From positions 25,867 through 89,866 of the forward strand of contig NZ_RQYZ01000007.1 of NCBI RefSeq assembly GCF_003932855.1: 64,000 bases of DNA, written 5' to 3'. This DNA comes from Tessaracoccus sp. OH4464_COT-324. GTDB taxonomy: Bacteria; Actinomycetota; Actinomycetes; Propionibacteriales; Propionibacteriaceae. Positions 27,632 through 37,064 of the stretch are shown piece by piece; positions within the stretch are counted from its first letter, which is position 1, and every line of letters starts with the position of its first letter. Both the position numbers and the translations under genes were made by a program. A model generated the notes under the pieces. The model worked only from the letters and a program-made list of their open reading frames with translations. It had not been told where the DNA came from and did not search any database.

Positions 27632-28576
27632 ATGGCAGGAAACTCTTCCCGACGTGGTGCGGGCAAGCGCGGCATCTCCAAGGCAGCGGGTTCCGGCGGC
27701 CGCAACCGCAAGGGGCTCGCGGGCCGTGGCCCGACGCCGAAAGCGGAGGATCGCGTCTACCACAAGGCGTACAAAGCGAAGCAGGAGGCGTTGCGACGCC
27801 AGGCCGCCAAGCCGAAGCGGCAGATCAGGCACAAGCCGGGCACCGACTGGGTGGTGGGCCGTAATCCCGTGTTTGAGGCGCTCACAGCCGGCATGCCGGT
27901 GAAGCAGGTCTACCTGGCGGAGGGCGCAGAACGTGACGACAGGATTCGCGACATCCTGAAGTTCGCGGCCGAGCACTCGGTGCCGCTGCTACATGTTCCC
28001 CGCTCCGAACTGGATCGGGTGACGGGCGGGCTCGTCCATCAGGGCGTCGCACTGCAGCTGCCGCAGTACGAGTACGCGGACCCCGAGGAGCTGCTGGCCG
28101 ACGTGGTGCACTCCGACGCTGTCATCGTGGCCTGTGACGGCATCACCGACCCACGCAACCTGGGCGCGATCATCCGCTCGGCCGCGGCCTTCGGCGCCGC
28201 TGGTGTGGTGATCCCAGAGCGGCGCTCCGCCTCGCTCACCGCGGCCGCGTGGAAGACGTCGGCGGGTGCGGCGGCTCGGATCCCGATCGCGAAAGCCGGC
28301 AACCTGAACCGCGCGCTGGAGCAGGCGTCCCGGCTGGGCTACACCATCGTCGGCTTGGCCGGCGAGGGAGACACGCAGCTGGGGGCGGTGCCCGGCGTTG
28401 ATGGGCCGCTGGTGCTGGTGGTCGGCTCGGAGGACGAGGGCTTGGCCCGGCTGGTGCGCAAGCACTGCGACGCCCTGGTGTCGATCCCGATCGCGTCGTC
28501 GGTCGAGTCGTTGAACGCGTCCGTGGCGGCCTCGATCGCGCTCTACGAGGCCAGCCTGCAGCGCCCGACGGAGTAG
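27632..28576 (+). CDS. rlmB: 23S rRNA (guanosine-2'-O-)-methyltransferase RlmB (TrmH family)
   Basis: A 314-residue SPOUT enzyme that methylates the ribose of G2251 in 23S rRNA. Residues 1-75 are a basic, Gly/Arg-rich tail typical of actinobacterial RlmB. The substrate-binding domain begins at VVGRNPVFEAL. The knot motifs are DGITDPRNLGAIIRSA (with Arg), LVVGSEDEGLARLV and IPIASSVESLNASVAASIALYE in part. The ATG is immediately after the cysS stop. Orthology to RlmB rather than another TrmH protein is supported by the cysS neighbour. Confidence 0.93.
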   Translation: MAGNSSRRGAGKRGISKAAGSGGRNRKGLAGRGPTPKAEDRVYHKAYKAKQEALRRQAAKPKRQIRHKPGTDWVVGRNPVFEALTAGMPVKQVYLAEGAERDDRIRDILKFAAEHSVPLLHVPRSELDRVTGGLVHQGVALQLPQYEYADPEELLADVVHSDAVIVACDGITDPRNLGAIIRSAAAFGAAGVVIPERRSASLTAAAWKTSAGAAARIPIAKAGNLNRALEQASRLGYTIVGLAGEGDTQLGAVPGVDGPLVLVVGSEDEGLARLVRKHCDALVSIPIASSVESLNASVAASIALYEASLQRPTE

Positions 28577-28595
28577 CGGCCCGCCCAGCGAACCC

Positions 28596-28611
28596 GGCCG
28601 CGCTTGCGGCC
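28596..28611 (+). terminator. Short hairpin after rlmB
   Basis: GGCCGC-gctt-GCGGCC forms a 6-bp perfect stem 20 bp past the rlmB stop. It has no T-run, so it is a weak terminator candidate. The remaining bases to 28730 show no gene. Confidence 0.4.
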
Positions 28612-28730
28612 ACCGGATGGGACGAAACGGGCTCCCAGCCCTGAGCCGCTTGCCCGGCGCGAGTGGCGGGCTCTGAGAGCCCACCGCACCCGCCCAGGGC
28701 TGCGCCTCGCATCGCCCTTCGGAGCAGGTC

Positions 28731-29885
28731 CTATTCCTCGAAGCGGCTCTGGTCCTTCACGAGTTGAAGCTCGAATCGGATCGGTTCCGGGTTGGTGGTG
28801 AAGGTTCCGGTGATGGTGTTCACTTCTTGGAATTTGACGGTCAGTGATCCGTTGGGCACGAAGGAGAGCACCGCCCCGGTGTGTTGGCCCGATACTTCGA
28901 AGGTGGGGATGAGATCCGTCCTGCCCAGCTGGATCTCGTTGGTGTTGATGTGCAGCGGCTTCACCAGCCGGGCGGGGCTGCCGTCGGCGGACGTGTAGCT
29001 GAAGGAGTTCGCCAGGTCGAGGTTGACGGTGCCGGGCAGGTCGACGAACACGACCTTCGTATTCATTTTCATGGTGAGCCACATCTGACCCGCGGTGGCC
29101 CAGCCGTGCACCGGATTCCAGGGTGTCATCAGCGTGACCTGCGGGCTGAGTCCGATCTTCATCGTGCCCTGCGAGGGACCGTAGCCCGGGGGCTGCGCCT
29201 CGAAGCTGCGTTGGGTTACCCCATCGACGGGGTTTACTCGCACCAGGCGTCGCTCGCGAATGCCTTCGGTGGTGCGCCAGCTTTCGTCGTCCGAGGGCAG
29301 GCCCGTGCGCAGATCCACGACGAGCACCTTGCCCTCGTCGCTGACCTGCAGATCGAGTGAGGACTCCTTCTTGACGCAGACCACGAAACACTCCCAGCGG
29401 CTCTTGTAGCGCACCGGATCGGATTCCTTGGCTTTGGGCGCGATGCCGCCGAACATGGCGGTCATCTGGATGGTTTGCGTGTCGTTGCGCAGCTGCACCA
29501 CGACGGGGTTCTCGGCTGTTTCCTGGAACAGCGGAGAGCCAGCCTGCATCACCACCAGCACGAAGACGCTCCCCTCGGGCGCGCGCAACGGCACGTTCTC
29601 CTCAAACTCCCGGCTGATCTCGATCGGGAGGGTTTCAGCGATGTGGGTCTGGACGAGTTTTGCGTCGAAATGGGGGCTGGCGATGACCAGCCCTATCGGC
29701 GTGGCGTGCGACAGATCGAGGCGTCTACCTGTGGGAGAACGACGGAGGTAGCCCACCTCAACGGTCCTCTCCTTCTTCTCCTCTGAGTTGATCGGGGCCT
29801 CGGAAGGCCCGAACCGGATCGGGGCGCAGCTCGCGAGCAGGGGGGCGCCAGCAAAACCAACCAATGCACGTCGAGAAATCGTCAC
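28731..29885 (-). CDS. Predicted lipoprotein of unknown family
   Basis: A 384-residue product with a lipoprotein signal: Arg-rich start ISRRALVG, hydrophobic core and lipobox LLASC (Cys20). The rest is beta-rich and hydrophilic, with no recognised domain. GYGPSQGTMKIGLSPQV and WNPVHGWATAGQMWLTMKM in part suggest a large beta-sandwich. Two cysteines (WECFVVC) lie near residue 175. It is alone on the minus strand, divergent from glyA. Confidence 0.75.
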   Translation of the reverse strand: MTISRRALVGFAGAPLLASCAPIRFGPSEAPINSEEKKERTVEVGYLRRSPTGRRLDLSHATPIGLVIASPHFDAKLVQTHIAETLPIEISREFEENVPLRAPEGSVFVLVVMQAGSPLFQETAENPVVVQLRNDTQTIQMTAMFGGIAPKAKESDPVRYKSRWECFVVCVKKESSLDLQVSDEGKVLVVDLRTGLPSDDESWRTTEGIRERRLVRVNPVDGVTQRSFEAQPPGYGPSQGTMKIGLSPQVTLMTPWNPVHGWATAGQMWLTMKMNTKVVFVDLPGTVNLDLANSFSYTSADGSPARLVKPLHINTNEIQLGRTDLIPTFEVSGQHTGAVLSFVPNGSLTVKFQEVNTITGTFTTNPEPIRFELQLVKDQSRFEE

Positions 29886-29980
29886 GATCCCCTAAACTAC
29901 CGTGCCTCGGGACAAATGTGGTTTCCCGGGTCTCTCAGGGATAGATTTGGACACATCCACAAGCCCTTTGAAGGAGAAAA

Positions 29981-31417
29981 GTGAGCGATCTCACCACTGT
30001 GTCCGAGGCTTACCGCACCCTGCTTGGCTTGATCGAGCAGGTGGAGCCGCGGATCGCCGAAGCAACCCGAAACGAGCTGGCCGACCAGCGCGCCTCCCTG
30101 AAGCTCATCGCGAGCGAGAACTACGCCAGCCTTCCGGTGCTTGCCGCGATGGGTACCTGGCTGAGTGACAAGTACGCTGAAGGCACGGTGGGGCACCGGT
30201 TCTATGCGGGCTGTCAGAATGTTGACACCGTGGAGGCTGTCGCGGCGGAGCATGCTCGTCAGTTGTTCGGCGCCGACTACGCCTACGTGCAGCCCCACTC
30301 CGGTATCGACGCGAACGTGACGGCCTACTGGGCAATCCTGGCCCACCACATTGAGGGGCCTTCCCTCGCGGAGTTGGGCGCCAAGACGGTGAACGACCTC
30401 AGCGAGGCAGACTGGGAAAACCTGCGCCGCAAGTTCGGTGAGCAGCGGCTGATGGGGATGAGCCTCGACGCTGGCGGTCACCTGACGCACGGCTTCCGCC
30501 CGAACGTCTCGGGCAAGATGTTCCATCAGCGTGCCTACGGTACCGACCCCGAGACCCAGCTGCTTGACTACGACGCGGTGGCGCGCCAGGTGGCGGAGTT
30601 CCGTCCGCTGGTGCTCGTCGCCGGCTACTCCGCCTACCCGCGGCGGGTGAACTTCGCGAAGATGCGGGAGATCGCGGACTCTGTCGGGGCCGTGCTGATG
30701 GTAGACATGGCTCACTTCGCCGGGCTGGTTGCCGGCAAGGTATTCACTGGCGACGAGGATCCTGTGCCGCACGCGCACGTCGTGACGTCCACCACCCACA
30801 AGTCGCTGCGCGGCCCGCGCGGTGGCCTCATCCTGGCAAAGAAGGAGTACGCCGCTGACGTGGATCGCGGCTGCCCGCTGGTGCTGGGCGGGCCGCTGTC
30901 GCATGTCATGGCCGCGAAGGCCGTGGCGCTTGCTGAGGCCCGCACCCAAGCCTTCCGCGACTATGCACAGAATGTCGCCGACAACGCCAAGGCGTTGGCC
31001 GAGGGGCTGCTGTCGCGCGGTGTGCGGCTGGTGACGGGCGGAACTGACAACCACATCGTGTTGTTGGATGTGCGCGACTTCGGTCTGACCGGTCGGCAGG
31101 CCGAGGCGGCGCTGCTGGAGTCGGGGATCGTCACGAACCGCAACTCGGTGCCCAACGATCCCAACGGGGCCTGGTACACCACCGGTGTGCGCCTGGGCAC
31201 CCCAGCACTGACATCGCGCGGCTTCACCACGTCCGACATGGACTCGGTCGCTGACATGATCGCCGGTGTGCTCCGATCGGCCAAGCCAACCACGACCAGC
31301 GAGGGAAAGCCGAGCAAGGCGAAGTATGAGCTGTCTACCGACGCCAAGGAGCGTTCCTTGGCCGAGGCTGAGCGGCTGTTGGCCGCCCACCCGCTGTACC
31401 CGGGGTTCGAAATCTAA
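29981..31417 (+). CDS. glyA: Serine hydroxymethyltransferase
   Basis: GlyA converts serine and tetrahydrofolate to glycine and methylene-tetrahydrofolate. The PLP lysine is Lys274 in [13 protein letters not shown]. Other motifs are [12 protein letters not shown]-equivalent [13 protein letters not shown], and [11 protein letters not shown]. At 478 residues it is about 60 longer than E. coli GlyA, with an N-terminal extension and insertions near 115-200, as in the long actinobacterial branch. GTG at 29981 follows GAAGGAGAAAA. Confidence 0.95.
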   Translation: MSDLTTVSEAYRTLLGLIEQVEPRIAEATRNELADQRASLKLIASENYASLPVLAAMGTWLSDKYAEGTVGHRFYAGCQNVDTVEAVAAEHARQLFGADYAYVQPHSGIDANVTAYWAILAHHIEGPSLAELGAKTVNDLSEADWENLRRKFGEQRLMGMSLDAGGHLTHGFRPNVSGKMFHQRAYGTDPETQLLDYDAVARQVAEFRPLVLVAGYSAYPRRVNFAKMREIADSVGAVLMVDMAHFAGLVAGKVFTGDEDPVPHAHVVTSTTHKSLRGPRGGLILAKKEYAADVDRGCPLVLGGPLSHVMAAKAVALAEARTQAFRDYAQNVADNAKALAEGLLSRGVRLVTGGTDNHIVLLDVRDFGLTGRQAEAALLESGIVTNRNSVPNDPNGAWYTTGVRLGTPALTSRGFTTSDMDSVADMIAGVLRSAKPTTTSEGKPSKAKYELSTDAKERSLAEAERLLAAHPLYPGFEI

Positions 31418-31431
31418 GGTTTGGGCGCTGG

Positions 31432-31473
31432 AATGCGGTGTGGGGGCGGACATGTCCGCCCCCACACCGCATT
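31432..31473. terminator. 42-bp perfect palindrome, bidirectional terminator
   Basis: The sequence is self-complementary over 21 + 21 bases with no central spacer, from AATGCGGTG outward to CACCGCATT. It lies between the convergent glyA and proline-rich membrane-protein genes, 14 bp after the glyA stop and 4 bp from the other stop. It should form a very stable hairpin in either transcript. Confidence 0.8.
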
Positions 31474-31477
31474 ACGG

Positions 31478-32419
31478 TTACTTGTGATCTCGGATGGCCC
31501 GGAGGACGGTCATCTGCTGGTCATTCCCGACGCCGGCCGACTTGAACGTCATGACCCATCGTTCAGGGAACTTACCCAGGGCAGCGGCGCAGGAGGACTG
31601 GTCGTCCGCGCAAAAGATCCCCGGCTCTACCTCTTTCATTCCCATGAACGTCAGCAACCTGGTCTCTGCGGCACCGATGTCGGAAATCCCAACACCCTCC
31701 GCGTTTCCCAGATCGTATGTGTACAGACGCTGTCCACCCATGACTGCGGTGAGGAGCGGCCAGTCAGCGATCTTCATAGGAACGCACGCCCCAAGCTTGC
31801 TCGGCGAAGCCCTTTTGTGTTCGAAAACGCACTCCCCGAATTGGCCCTCTCGCACAGGAGCCATCAGAGAGTCAGGGACGTCTTCCGGGGGTTCCGGCTC
31901 GTATGTCTCTCCGGTGAACGGATTCTCAAGGCCAAAACTTGGGGAGGGATCGGGGGGCCTGTTGTCTTGGCTAGCTCCTCCAGCCGCCTCAGACTCCTTC
32001 GTCTCCTCGGGTTGCCTTCCGTCGCTGTTGTCCGCCGCCTTTGAGGTGGCCGGAGCTGCGGGCGCCGGAGCAGCAGCCTGACCGGAGCCACGGAAGAAGA
32101 TGCCCCACACGGCGACACCGATGATTGCCACCACCAAGACCACCACCACGGCGATGAGAGCCACCGGAGTCTTGTTCGCTGGTGGGGTCTGACCACCCTG
32201 CGGCGGGTACGGGCCTCCCTGCGGCGGATACGGGCCTCCCTGCGGCGGGTATGGGCTGCCCTGCGGGGGGTATGGGTTGCCCTGCGACTGCGGGTTGTAC
32301 CCGGCCGCAGGAGGCTGGTAGCCGCCAGCCCCGGCGTTCCCCCAGTTGTAAGGATGCGCGCCCGGATGACCCTGGGTAAAGTCCGGGCCGGCGTGGCCAC
32401 CGCTGTGCGGTGTGCTCAT
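31478..32419 (-). CDS. Proline-rich single-pass membrane protein (YPPQG repeats)
   Basis: A 313-residue protein. Residues 1-82 are Pro/Gly/Tyr-rich with five YPPQG-type repeats, residues 85-108 form one transmembrane helix, and 110-190 are a Pro/Glu-rich linker. The last 110 residues are a small extracytoplasmic domain with four cysteines (FGECVFE, LGACVPM, IFCADDQSSC) probably forming two disulfides. ATG at 32419 has AGGAGGG upstream. It belongs to a run of three similarly built genes. The function is unknown; a cell-envelope role is likely. Confidence 0.75.
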   Translation of the reverse strand: MSTPHSGGHAGPDFTQGHPGAHPYNWGNAGAGGYQPPAAGYNPQSQGNPYPPQGSPYPPQGGPYPPQGGPYPPQGGQTPPANKTPVALIAVVVVLVVAIIGVAVWGIFFRGSGQAAAPAPAAPATSKAADNSDGRQPEETKESEAAGGASQDNRPPDPSPSFGLENPFTGETYEPEPPEDVPDSLMAPVREGQFGECVFEHKRASPSKLGACVPMKIADWPLLTAVMGGQRLYTYDLGNAEGVGISDIGAAETRLLTFMGMKEVEPGIFCADDQSSCAAALGKFPERWVMTFKSAGVGNDQQMTVLRAIRDHK

Positions 32420-32505
32420 GTGTTCCCTCCTAGGCAACGAAGAATGTCAACGGCGTCCAGACTACAGGCTCCGGGCCGTTGAACCTTATCCGCGCTGCGG
32501 CACCT

Positions 32506-32847
32506 CTAAAGGATGAATCCCCAGATGACCACGACAATGATCGCGATGACCAGCGCGATGATCGTGATGATGATCCACAGCGGAGGCCCGCTTTTTTCCG
32601 GCTGGTTCGGCACCATCGGGCCTGGTTGGCCGGGGACGTTCGGCGCCCAGCCGCCCGGCTGCGCTCCCCACTGGCCCTGCCCGCCAGGCCCGGGCTGCTG
32701 CGGATACCCGCCCGGCTGGGCATAGTTCCCGGGATGTTGGCCCGGCTGCGCCCCGCCCGGCGGGTATCCCCCCTGCTGTGGGTAGCCGCCCGGCTGCTGT
32801 CCGCCTGGGGGGAATCCGCCCGGGGCGCCGTAAGAAGGTCCATTCAT
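32506..32847 (-). CDS. Small Pro/Gly/Gln-rich tail-anchored membrane protein
   Basis: A 113-residue protein. Residues 1-85 are low-complexity PGG/QPGGYP repeats, and the last 26 residues are one hydrophobic helix (PLWIIITIIALVIAIIVVV) ending at the C-terminus. No signal peptide precedes it, so it is probably tail-anchored with the repeats in the cytoplasm. ATG at 32847 with GAAAGCGAG upstream is preferred over a TTG further out. It lies between two larger relatives. Confidence 0.7.
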   Translation of the reverse strand: MNGPSYGAPGGFPPGGQQPGGYPQQGGYPPGGAQPGQHPGNYAQPGGYPQQPGPGGQGQWGAQPGGWAPNVPGQPGPMVPNQPEKSGPPLWIIITIIALVIAIIVVVIWGFIL

Positions 32848-32974
32848 TCGTTGACTCGCTTTCAAACAGTGGAAGCTTCAGACAGTGGAAACTCCACCAG
32901 CTAGATTATCCGGTTCGACGCTTTCCCCTTGCCCCGCCCGGGTTGTTGAATGCAACAGGTGCGGGGGCCAGAAG

Positions 32975-33640
32975 TCATCCCTTCTCAACGGTTTCCGCGA
33001 GAGAACGGACCTTTTCGGGGGCCGCGTCGACGCTGGAGAGCTGTATCACCAGCGAGTTTCCTTTCGGGTCTGCCATGTAGCAGTGGTAACGCAGATCATC
33101 GCCGCCGCAGAAACCTGTGGCAAGGTTCGCGATGTCTTTCAGCCCCAACTTGAAGGACCCCTCCCAGCCGGGCTTGGCCTCGTATGCTTCGACGTTGACG
33201 TATTCCCCCGCATCGTTGGCGTAGACGGTGCTGATTCCCCGCAACAGCGTCCAGTCCCCCACGGTCTGCGGCAGCGCGTCCGGCACCGGCACCGACTTGA
33301 CGCCCACCGGAGGAGCCGGAGCCGGGCCGGGAGGCTCCGTCGTGTGAACCGGCTCCGGCGAACCGCTTTGGGGCACTTCCGTAGGTGCGGGCCGCGCAAG
33401 ATTGACCCAGGCGAACCAGCCACCGACACCGCCCAATACCACCAGCACCGCGACCACCATCCCAACAACCCAGCCGGGTTTGCCACCCGGGTCCGGCGAC
33501 TTGGCATAGCTTGTAGGCAGATAGGTGGGGTTCGTTGGATAGTTCACCTGCTGGGGCTGCGGCGCGACGGGGCGATTCGGCGGCTGCGGCCGCCCACCCG
33601 ACTGCGCACCCCAGCCGCCTCCCATAGGACTATTGCTCAC
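32975..33640 (-). CDS. Proline-rich single-pass membrane protein
   Basis: A 221-residue protein. It has a Pro/Gln-rich cytoplasmic arm (1-55), one transmembrane helix (57-79, GWVVGMVVAVLVVLGGVGG), a Pro-rich linker, and a roughly 110-residue outer domain. That domain has two cysteines (GFCGGDDLRYHCYM) and the pattern PQTVGDWTLLRG. GTG at 33640 is chosen for its GGGAGG ribosome site. It resembles the 31478-32419 product in architecture and probably shares its role. Confidence 0.72.
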   Translation of the reverse strand: MSNSPMGGGWGAQSGGRPQPPNRPVAPQPQQVNYPTNPTYLPTSYAKSPDPGGKPGWVVGMVVAVLVVLGGVGGWFAWVNLARPAPTEVPQSGSPEPVHTTEPPGPAPAPPVGVKSVPVPDALPQTVGDWTLLRGISTVYANDAGEYVNVEAYEAKPGWEGSFKLGLKDIANLATGFCGGDDLRYHCYMADPKGNSLVIQLSSVDAAPEKVRSLAETVEKG

Positions 33641-33674
33641 GGCACCTCCCGCCCGCACGAACCTCTAAGACTCA

Positions 33675-34145
33675 TCACGCTTTCTGCACCAATGATGCCA
33701 CCGCGATGGCCGCCACGCCTTCACCGCGACCGGTCAGCCCGAGCCCGTCGGTGGTGGTGGCAGACACTGTCACCCGCGCGCCGAGGGCCTCACTCAGCAC
33801 CTGCTGGGCCTCGACGCGGCGGCCCGCCATCTTAGGCCGGTTGCCGATCACCTGGACAGCGACGTTACCGATCTCGAACCCGGCCTCCCGCACCCGGCGC
33901 GCGGTCTCGGTCAGGAATCGTACCCCGGAGGCGTTGGCCCACTCGGGGTCGCTGGTGCCGAAGTTGCTGCCCATGTCTCCCAGGCCGGCGGCCGAGAACA
34001 GCGCATCACACGCCGCGTGAGCGGCCGCGTCTCCATCCGAGTGCCCCTCCAAGCCCATCGGCTCGTCGGGGAAATGCAGCCCGGCGAGCCACATCTGTCC
34101 GCCGGCCACCAGCCGGTGGACGTCGGTGCCGATCCCAATCAACAT
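33675..34145 (-). CDS. ispF: 2-C-methyl-D-erythritol 2,4-cyclodiphosphate synthase
   Basis: IspF catalyses the cyclisation step of the MEP isoprenoid pathway. The 156-residue length is normal. Metal ligands are Asp8 and His10 in GIGTDVHRL, with the third His in [22 protein letters not shown] and [16 protein letters not shown] are typical. It lies 3 bp after ispD in the conserved actinobacterial carD-ispD-ispF order. Confidence 0.96.
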   Translation of the reverse strand: MLIGIGTDVHRLVAGGQMWLAGLHFPDEPMGLEGHSDGDAAAHAACDALFSAAGLGDMGSNFGTSDPEWANASGVRFLTETARRVREAGFEIGNVAVQVIGNRPKMAGRRVEAQQVLSEALGARVTVSATTTDGLGLTGRGEGVAAIAVASLVQKA

Positions 34146-34148
34146 TCG

Positions 34149-34832
34149 TCAACCCTTCCCAGCCAGAACTGCTTCAGCCACCGCCAAGTCGAATGGCTCA
34201 GTGATCTTCATCGCCTCCCGGTGCCCGGGGACCAGGACCACTGGCACCCCGCAGGCCTCGCAGGCGGATGCGTCGTCGGTCACCGGCAGACCCGATGCCG
34301 CCACCCAAGCATGTGCGGCGCGCAGCGTGTCCAGGTCGAAGCCCTGGGGGGTCTGCACCGCCCGCAACTCGTCGCGGCGCACCGCCACGCTTCCCGCGCC
34401 CGTCACCCGACGCACCGAATCCGCCACCAGCAGCACAGGAACGACGGCCGAGGCGCCGCCCTGCACGGCCGCGATCACCTCCGCCACCACCTGCTTCGGC
34501 ACCAGCGGCCGCGCGGCATCGTGCACCAGAACAATCGGCGAATCCCCGACGACGGCCAACCCCCTGCGCACCGACTCGTCGCGCTCCGCCCCGCCGACGA
34601 CCACCGTCACCTCGGGACGCCCAGCGAAGAGTTCGGCAAAGGCGTCGAACTCAGCAGCCGGGGCGACGACGACCACGCGGACCGCACCGCCGTCGCGCAT
34701 CGCCTGCACCGCGCGCACCACCAGCGGAATGCCTCCCAGCGGCACCAGCGCCTTCGGCAGCTCGTGCCCGAGCCGGGAACCAGAACCGGCCGCCACCACG
34801 ATGGCGGCGACCGGCTTGCTAGGTGTGGTCAC
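34149..34832 (-). CDS. ispD: 2-C-methyl-D-erythritol 4-phosphate cytidylyltransferase
   Basis: IspD transfers CMP onto MEP. The nucleotide-binding loop VVAAGSGSRLGHELPKALVPLGG (in part, residues 12-34) contains the key Arg and Lys. VLVHDAARPLV and TPQGFDLDTLRAAH follow as expected, and TDDASACEACG is conserved. The 227-residue length is normal. It lies between carD (2-bp gap) and ispF. Confidence 0.96.
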   Translation of the reverse strand: MTTPSKPVAAIVVAAGSGSRLGHELPKALVPLGGIPLVVRAVQAMRDGGAVRVVVVAPAAEFDAFAELFAGRPEVTVVVGGAERDESVRRGLAVVGDSPIVLVHDAARPLVPKQVVAEVIAAVQGGASAVVPVLLVADSVRRVTGAGSVAVRRDELRAVQTPQGFDLDTLRAAHAWVAASGLPVTDDASACEACGVPVVLVPGHREAMKITEPFDLAVAEAVLAGKG

Positions 34833-34834
34833 TG

Positions 34835-35320
34835 TCAGGAGGCGAGCACTTCGTCGAGCAGCTGCTCGGCCCGAGCGTCGTCGACCTTCTCGGCAAGCGC
34901 CATCTCAGCGACGAGGATGCCGCGTGCCTTGGTGAGCATGCGCTTCTCACCCGCCGATAGGCCCTTGTCGCGGTCGCGACGCCACAGGTCGCGCACGACC
35001 TCGGCCACCTTGATGACGTTGCCGGAGTGCAGCTTTTCCATGTTCGCCTTGAACCGGCGAGACCAGTTCGAGGGCTCCTCAGTGTGCTCTGCCCGGAGGA
35101 TGTCGAACACGCGCTCCAGCCCGTCTTGGTCCACCACGTCACGGACGCCAACGAGATCGAGGTTGCAGGCGGGGACGCGCACCACCAAATCGTTTTGGCC
35201 GATGATGCGCAGCACGAGGTAGAGTCGCTCCTCGCCCTTGATGGTGCGGTTTTCAATGTCTTCGATGACGGCCGTACCGTGGTTCGGGTAGACCACCGTT
35301 TCACCGATGGAGAAAGTCAT
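34835..35320 (-). CDS. carD: CarD family transcriptional regulator
   Basis: CarD binds RNA polymerase beta through its N-terminal domain and stabilises open promoter complexes. Residues 1-60 show the RNAP-interaction domain ([20 protein letters not shown]). The C-terminal helical DNA-binding part includes [18 protein letters not shown] with the conserved Trp, and [16 protein letters not shown]. The 161-residue length matches mycobacterial CarD. ATG at 35320 begins the homology. Further upstream the frame stays open without similarity. Confidence 0.96.
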   Translation of the reverse strand: MTFSIGETVVYPNHGTAVIEDIENRTIKGEERLYLVLRIIGQNDLVVRVPACNLDLVGVRDVVDQDGLERVFDILRAEHTEEPSNWSRRFKANMEKLHSGNVIKVAEVVRDLWRRDRDKGLSAGEKRMLTKARGILVAEMALAEKVDDARAEQLLDEVLAS

Positions 35321-35543
35321 ACTATACAGACCCCTTTCTGCCCCAATTCTAGCAGGTTTTCCGGCCGGCTCCTGCTCCGCCCATTCAGGGCCGCCCCCCG
35401 TTGGCTCGGCCAGGCGGCGGGCAGGATTGCCCCACAACGGTCTCATATGCGAGTCTTCGCGTAGCGCCTCGCTCACGATCACACCACCGACAGCGTAGTT
35501 ATTCGTTAGGATGGCGCCCGTACACCACTTCGAAGGGTTCATC

Positions 35544-36029
35544 ATGTCCGCACGCATTCGCAAGGCCACCGCCGCAGGTATCGTCGCCGCAGCGCTGGCG
35601 CTCACCGGCTGCACCGCCTCCGGCTGGGTTCCCCAGGCACCCCCGGCGGCCGGATCCCAGGCCGAGCTCCCTTCGCGCGACAAAGCGCGCAACGTACTGT
35701 TCGTCGTCGATGACAAGGGCAAGGGCGTGCTGATCGGCACACTCACCACCGTCGACGGCACCCAGCTCCAGGCCCTGCACTACACGCCGGAGAAGCCCGA
35801 CGGATCGAAGGGCCAGCCGCAGATCGTCGAGGTATCCAAGGAATTGCGCCCCGGCAAGGCCTTGCGCTTCGAGGAGGTCCCGGTGCAGGTTTCGGACCCC
35901 AACCTGTCCGCCGGCCACCTGGCGACGCTGGAACTCAAGCTCAGCACCGGCGACATCAAGTTCGACGTGCCCGTCTACGCCAACGACCACCAGGATTTCA
36001 AGGACGTCTGGGCCGAGGCCACCAAGTAG
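35544..36029 (+). CDS. Small predicted lipoprotein
   Basis: A 161-residue product with signal sequence [20 protein letters not shown] (lipobox LTGC, Cys23). It is followed by a beta-rich domain of about 130 residues with [19 protein letters not shown] and [17 protein letters not shown]. It resembles copper-chaperone-like or immunoglobulin-like periplasmic folds, but no metal motif is visible and I do not assign a family. ATG at 35544 follows GAAGGG. It is divergent from carD. Confidence 0.7.
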   Translation: MSARIRKATAAGIVAAALALTGCTASGWVPQAPPAAGSQAELPSRDKARNVLFVVDDKGKGVLIGTLTTVDGTQLQALHYTPEKPDGSKGQPQIVEVSKELRPGKALRFEEVPVQVSDPNLSAGHLATLELKLSTGDIKFDVPVYANDHQDFKDVWAEATK

Positions 36030-36170
36030 CCGCGCCCGGCCGGGAAAACCGTCCCGGGTCCGAACCAGCCACCGCCCAGGCCTGTTCGCGGGCCCGGGCG
36101 GTGCGGGGTGTCGTCGGTTTGTCTCGCCCCTGCCCATCATCGGCACCATGGCCCCGGCTAGTCTTTGACC

Positions 36171-36917
36171 ATGACTTACAAGCTGATCCTGCTCCGCCAC
36201 GGCGAGAGCCAGTGGAATGCCAAGAACCTGTTCACCGGCTGGGTGGACGTAGACCTGAACGAGAAGGGCCTCGCCGAAGCAAAGCGCGGCGGCCAACTAC
36301 TTGTGGAAGAAGGGCTGCTGCCCGATGTCGTGCACACCTCACTGCTGCGCCGCGCAATCAACACCGCGAACATCGCGCTCGACAACTGCGACCGGCACTG
36401 GATCCCCGTGAAGCGTTCCTGGCGCCTGAATGAGCGTCACTACGGCAAGCTTCAAGGACTCAACAAGACCGAGATCCGCGAGCAGTTCGGCGACGAGCAG
36501 TTTATGTTGTGGCGCCGCAGCTACGATGTCCCCCCGCCGCTGATTGACGTCGACAACGAGTTCTCCCAATTCGCCGATCCCCGCTACGCCGACATCCCGG
36601 AGGATGAGCGCCCGCTGACCGAGTGCTTGAAGGACGTTGTCGCGCGCATGTTGCCCTACTGGGAGTCGGACATCAAACCCGACCTCGCCACCGGGCAGAC
36701 CGTGTTGGTAGCCGCCCACGGCAACTCGCTGCGCGCGCTCGTGAAGCACCTCGACGACATCTCCGACGAGGACATCGCCGGGCTCAACATCCCCACCGGC
36801 ATCCCGCTGTTCTACGAACTCGACGACGACTTCAAGCCCGTGACCAAGGGCGGACGCTACCTCGACCCGGAGGCCGCTGCCACCGCCATCCAGGCAGTCG
36901 CCAACCAGGGCAAGTAG
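36171..36917 (+). CDS. gpmA: 2,3-bisphosphoglycerate-dependent phosphoglycerate mutase
   Basis: GpmA interconverts 3- and 2-phosphoglycerate in glycolysis. The phosphohistidine motif [10 protein letters not shown] has His10, and the second catalytic His lies in [27 protein letters not shown] and RRSYDVPPP are diagnostic. The 248-residue length is normal. ATG at 36171 is used. No ribosome site is seen, and a TAGTCT box lies just upstream, so the message could be nearly leaderless. Confidence 0.95.
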   Translation: MTYKLILLRHGESQWNAKNLFTGWVDVDLNEKGLAEAKRGGQLLVEEGLLPDVVHTSLLRRAINTANIALDNCDRHWIPVKRSWRLNERHYGKLQGLNKTEIREQFGDEQFMLWRRSYDVPPPLIDVDNEFSQFADPRYADIPEDERPLTECLKDVVARMLPYWESDIKPDLATGQTVLVAAHGNSLRALVKHLDDISDEDIAGLNIPTGIPLFYELDDDFKPVTKGGRYLDPEAAATAIQAVANQGK

Positions 36918-36928
36918 ACCAACGAGTC

Positions 36929-36975
36929 GAGGGCCGTCCCGTCGCCGCCGCGCACCGATGGGGCGGCCCTCGCTT
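36929..36975 (+). terminator. gpmA terminator hairpin
   Basis: GAGGGCCG pairs with CGGCCCTC across a 27-nt loop and is followed by GCTTTCCCC. It lies 12 bp after the gpmA stop. A second small stem (CCCCGA/TCGGGG) follows just downstream. Confidence 0.55.
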
Positions 36976-37064
36976 TCCCCGAGCCATCGTCGGGGCAAAA
37001 GGTGAGCGCTACAAGCGTTTTCTGTTTAGGCTGGAGCAGAACACTCAATCCAAAAGGAGCCTTG

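Noticed and set aside
26093..27976. A 627-codon minus-strand frame opposite cysS and rlmB
   Set aside because: The plus strand encodes unmistakable CysS and RlmB motifs. The reverse frame has no recognisable domain and skewed composition.
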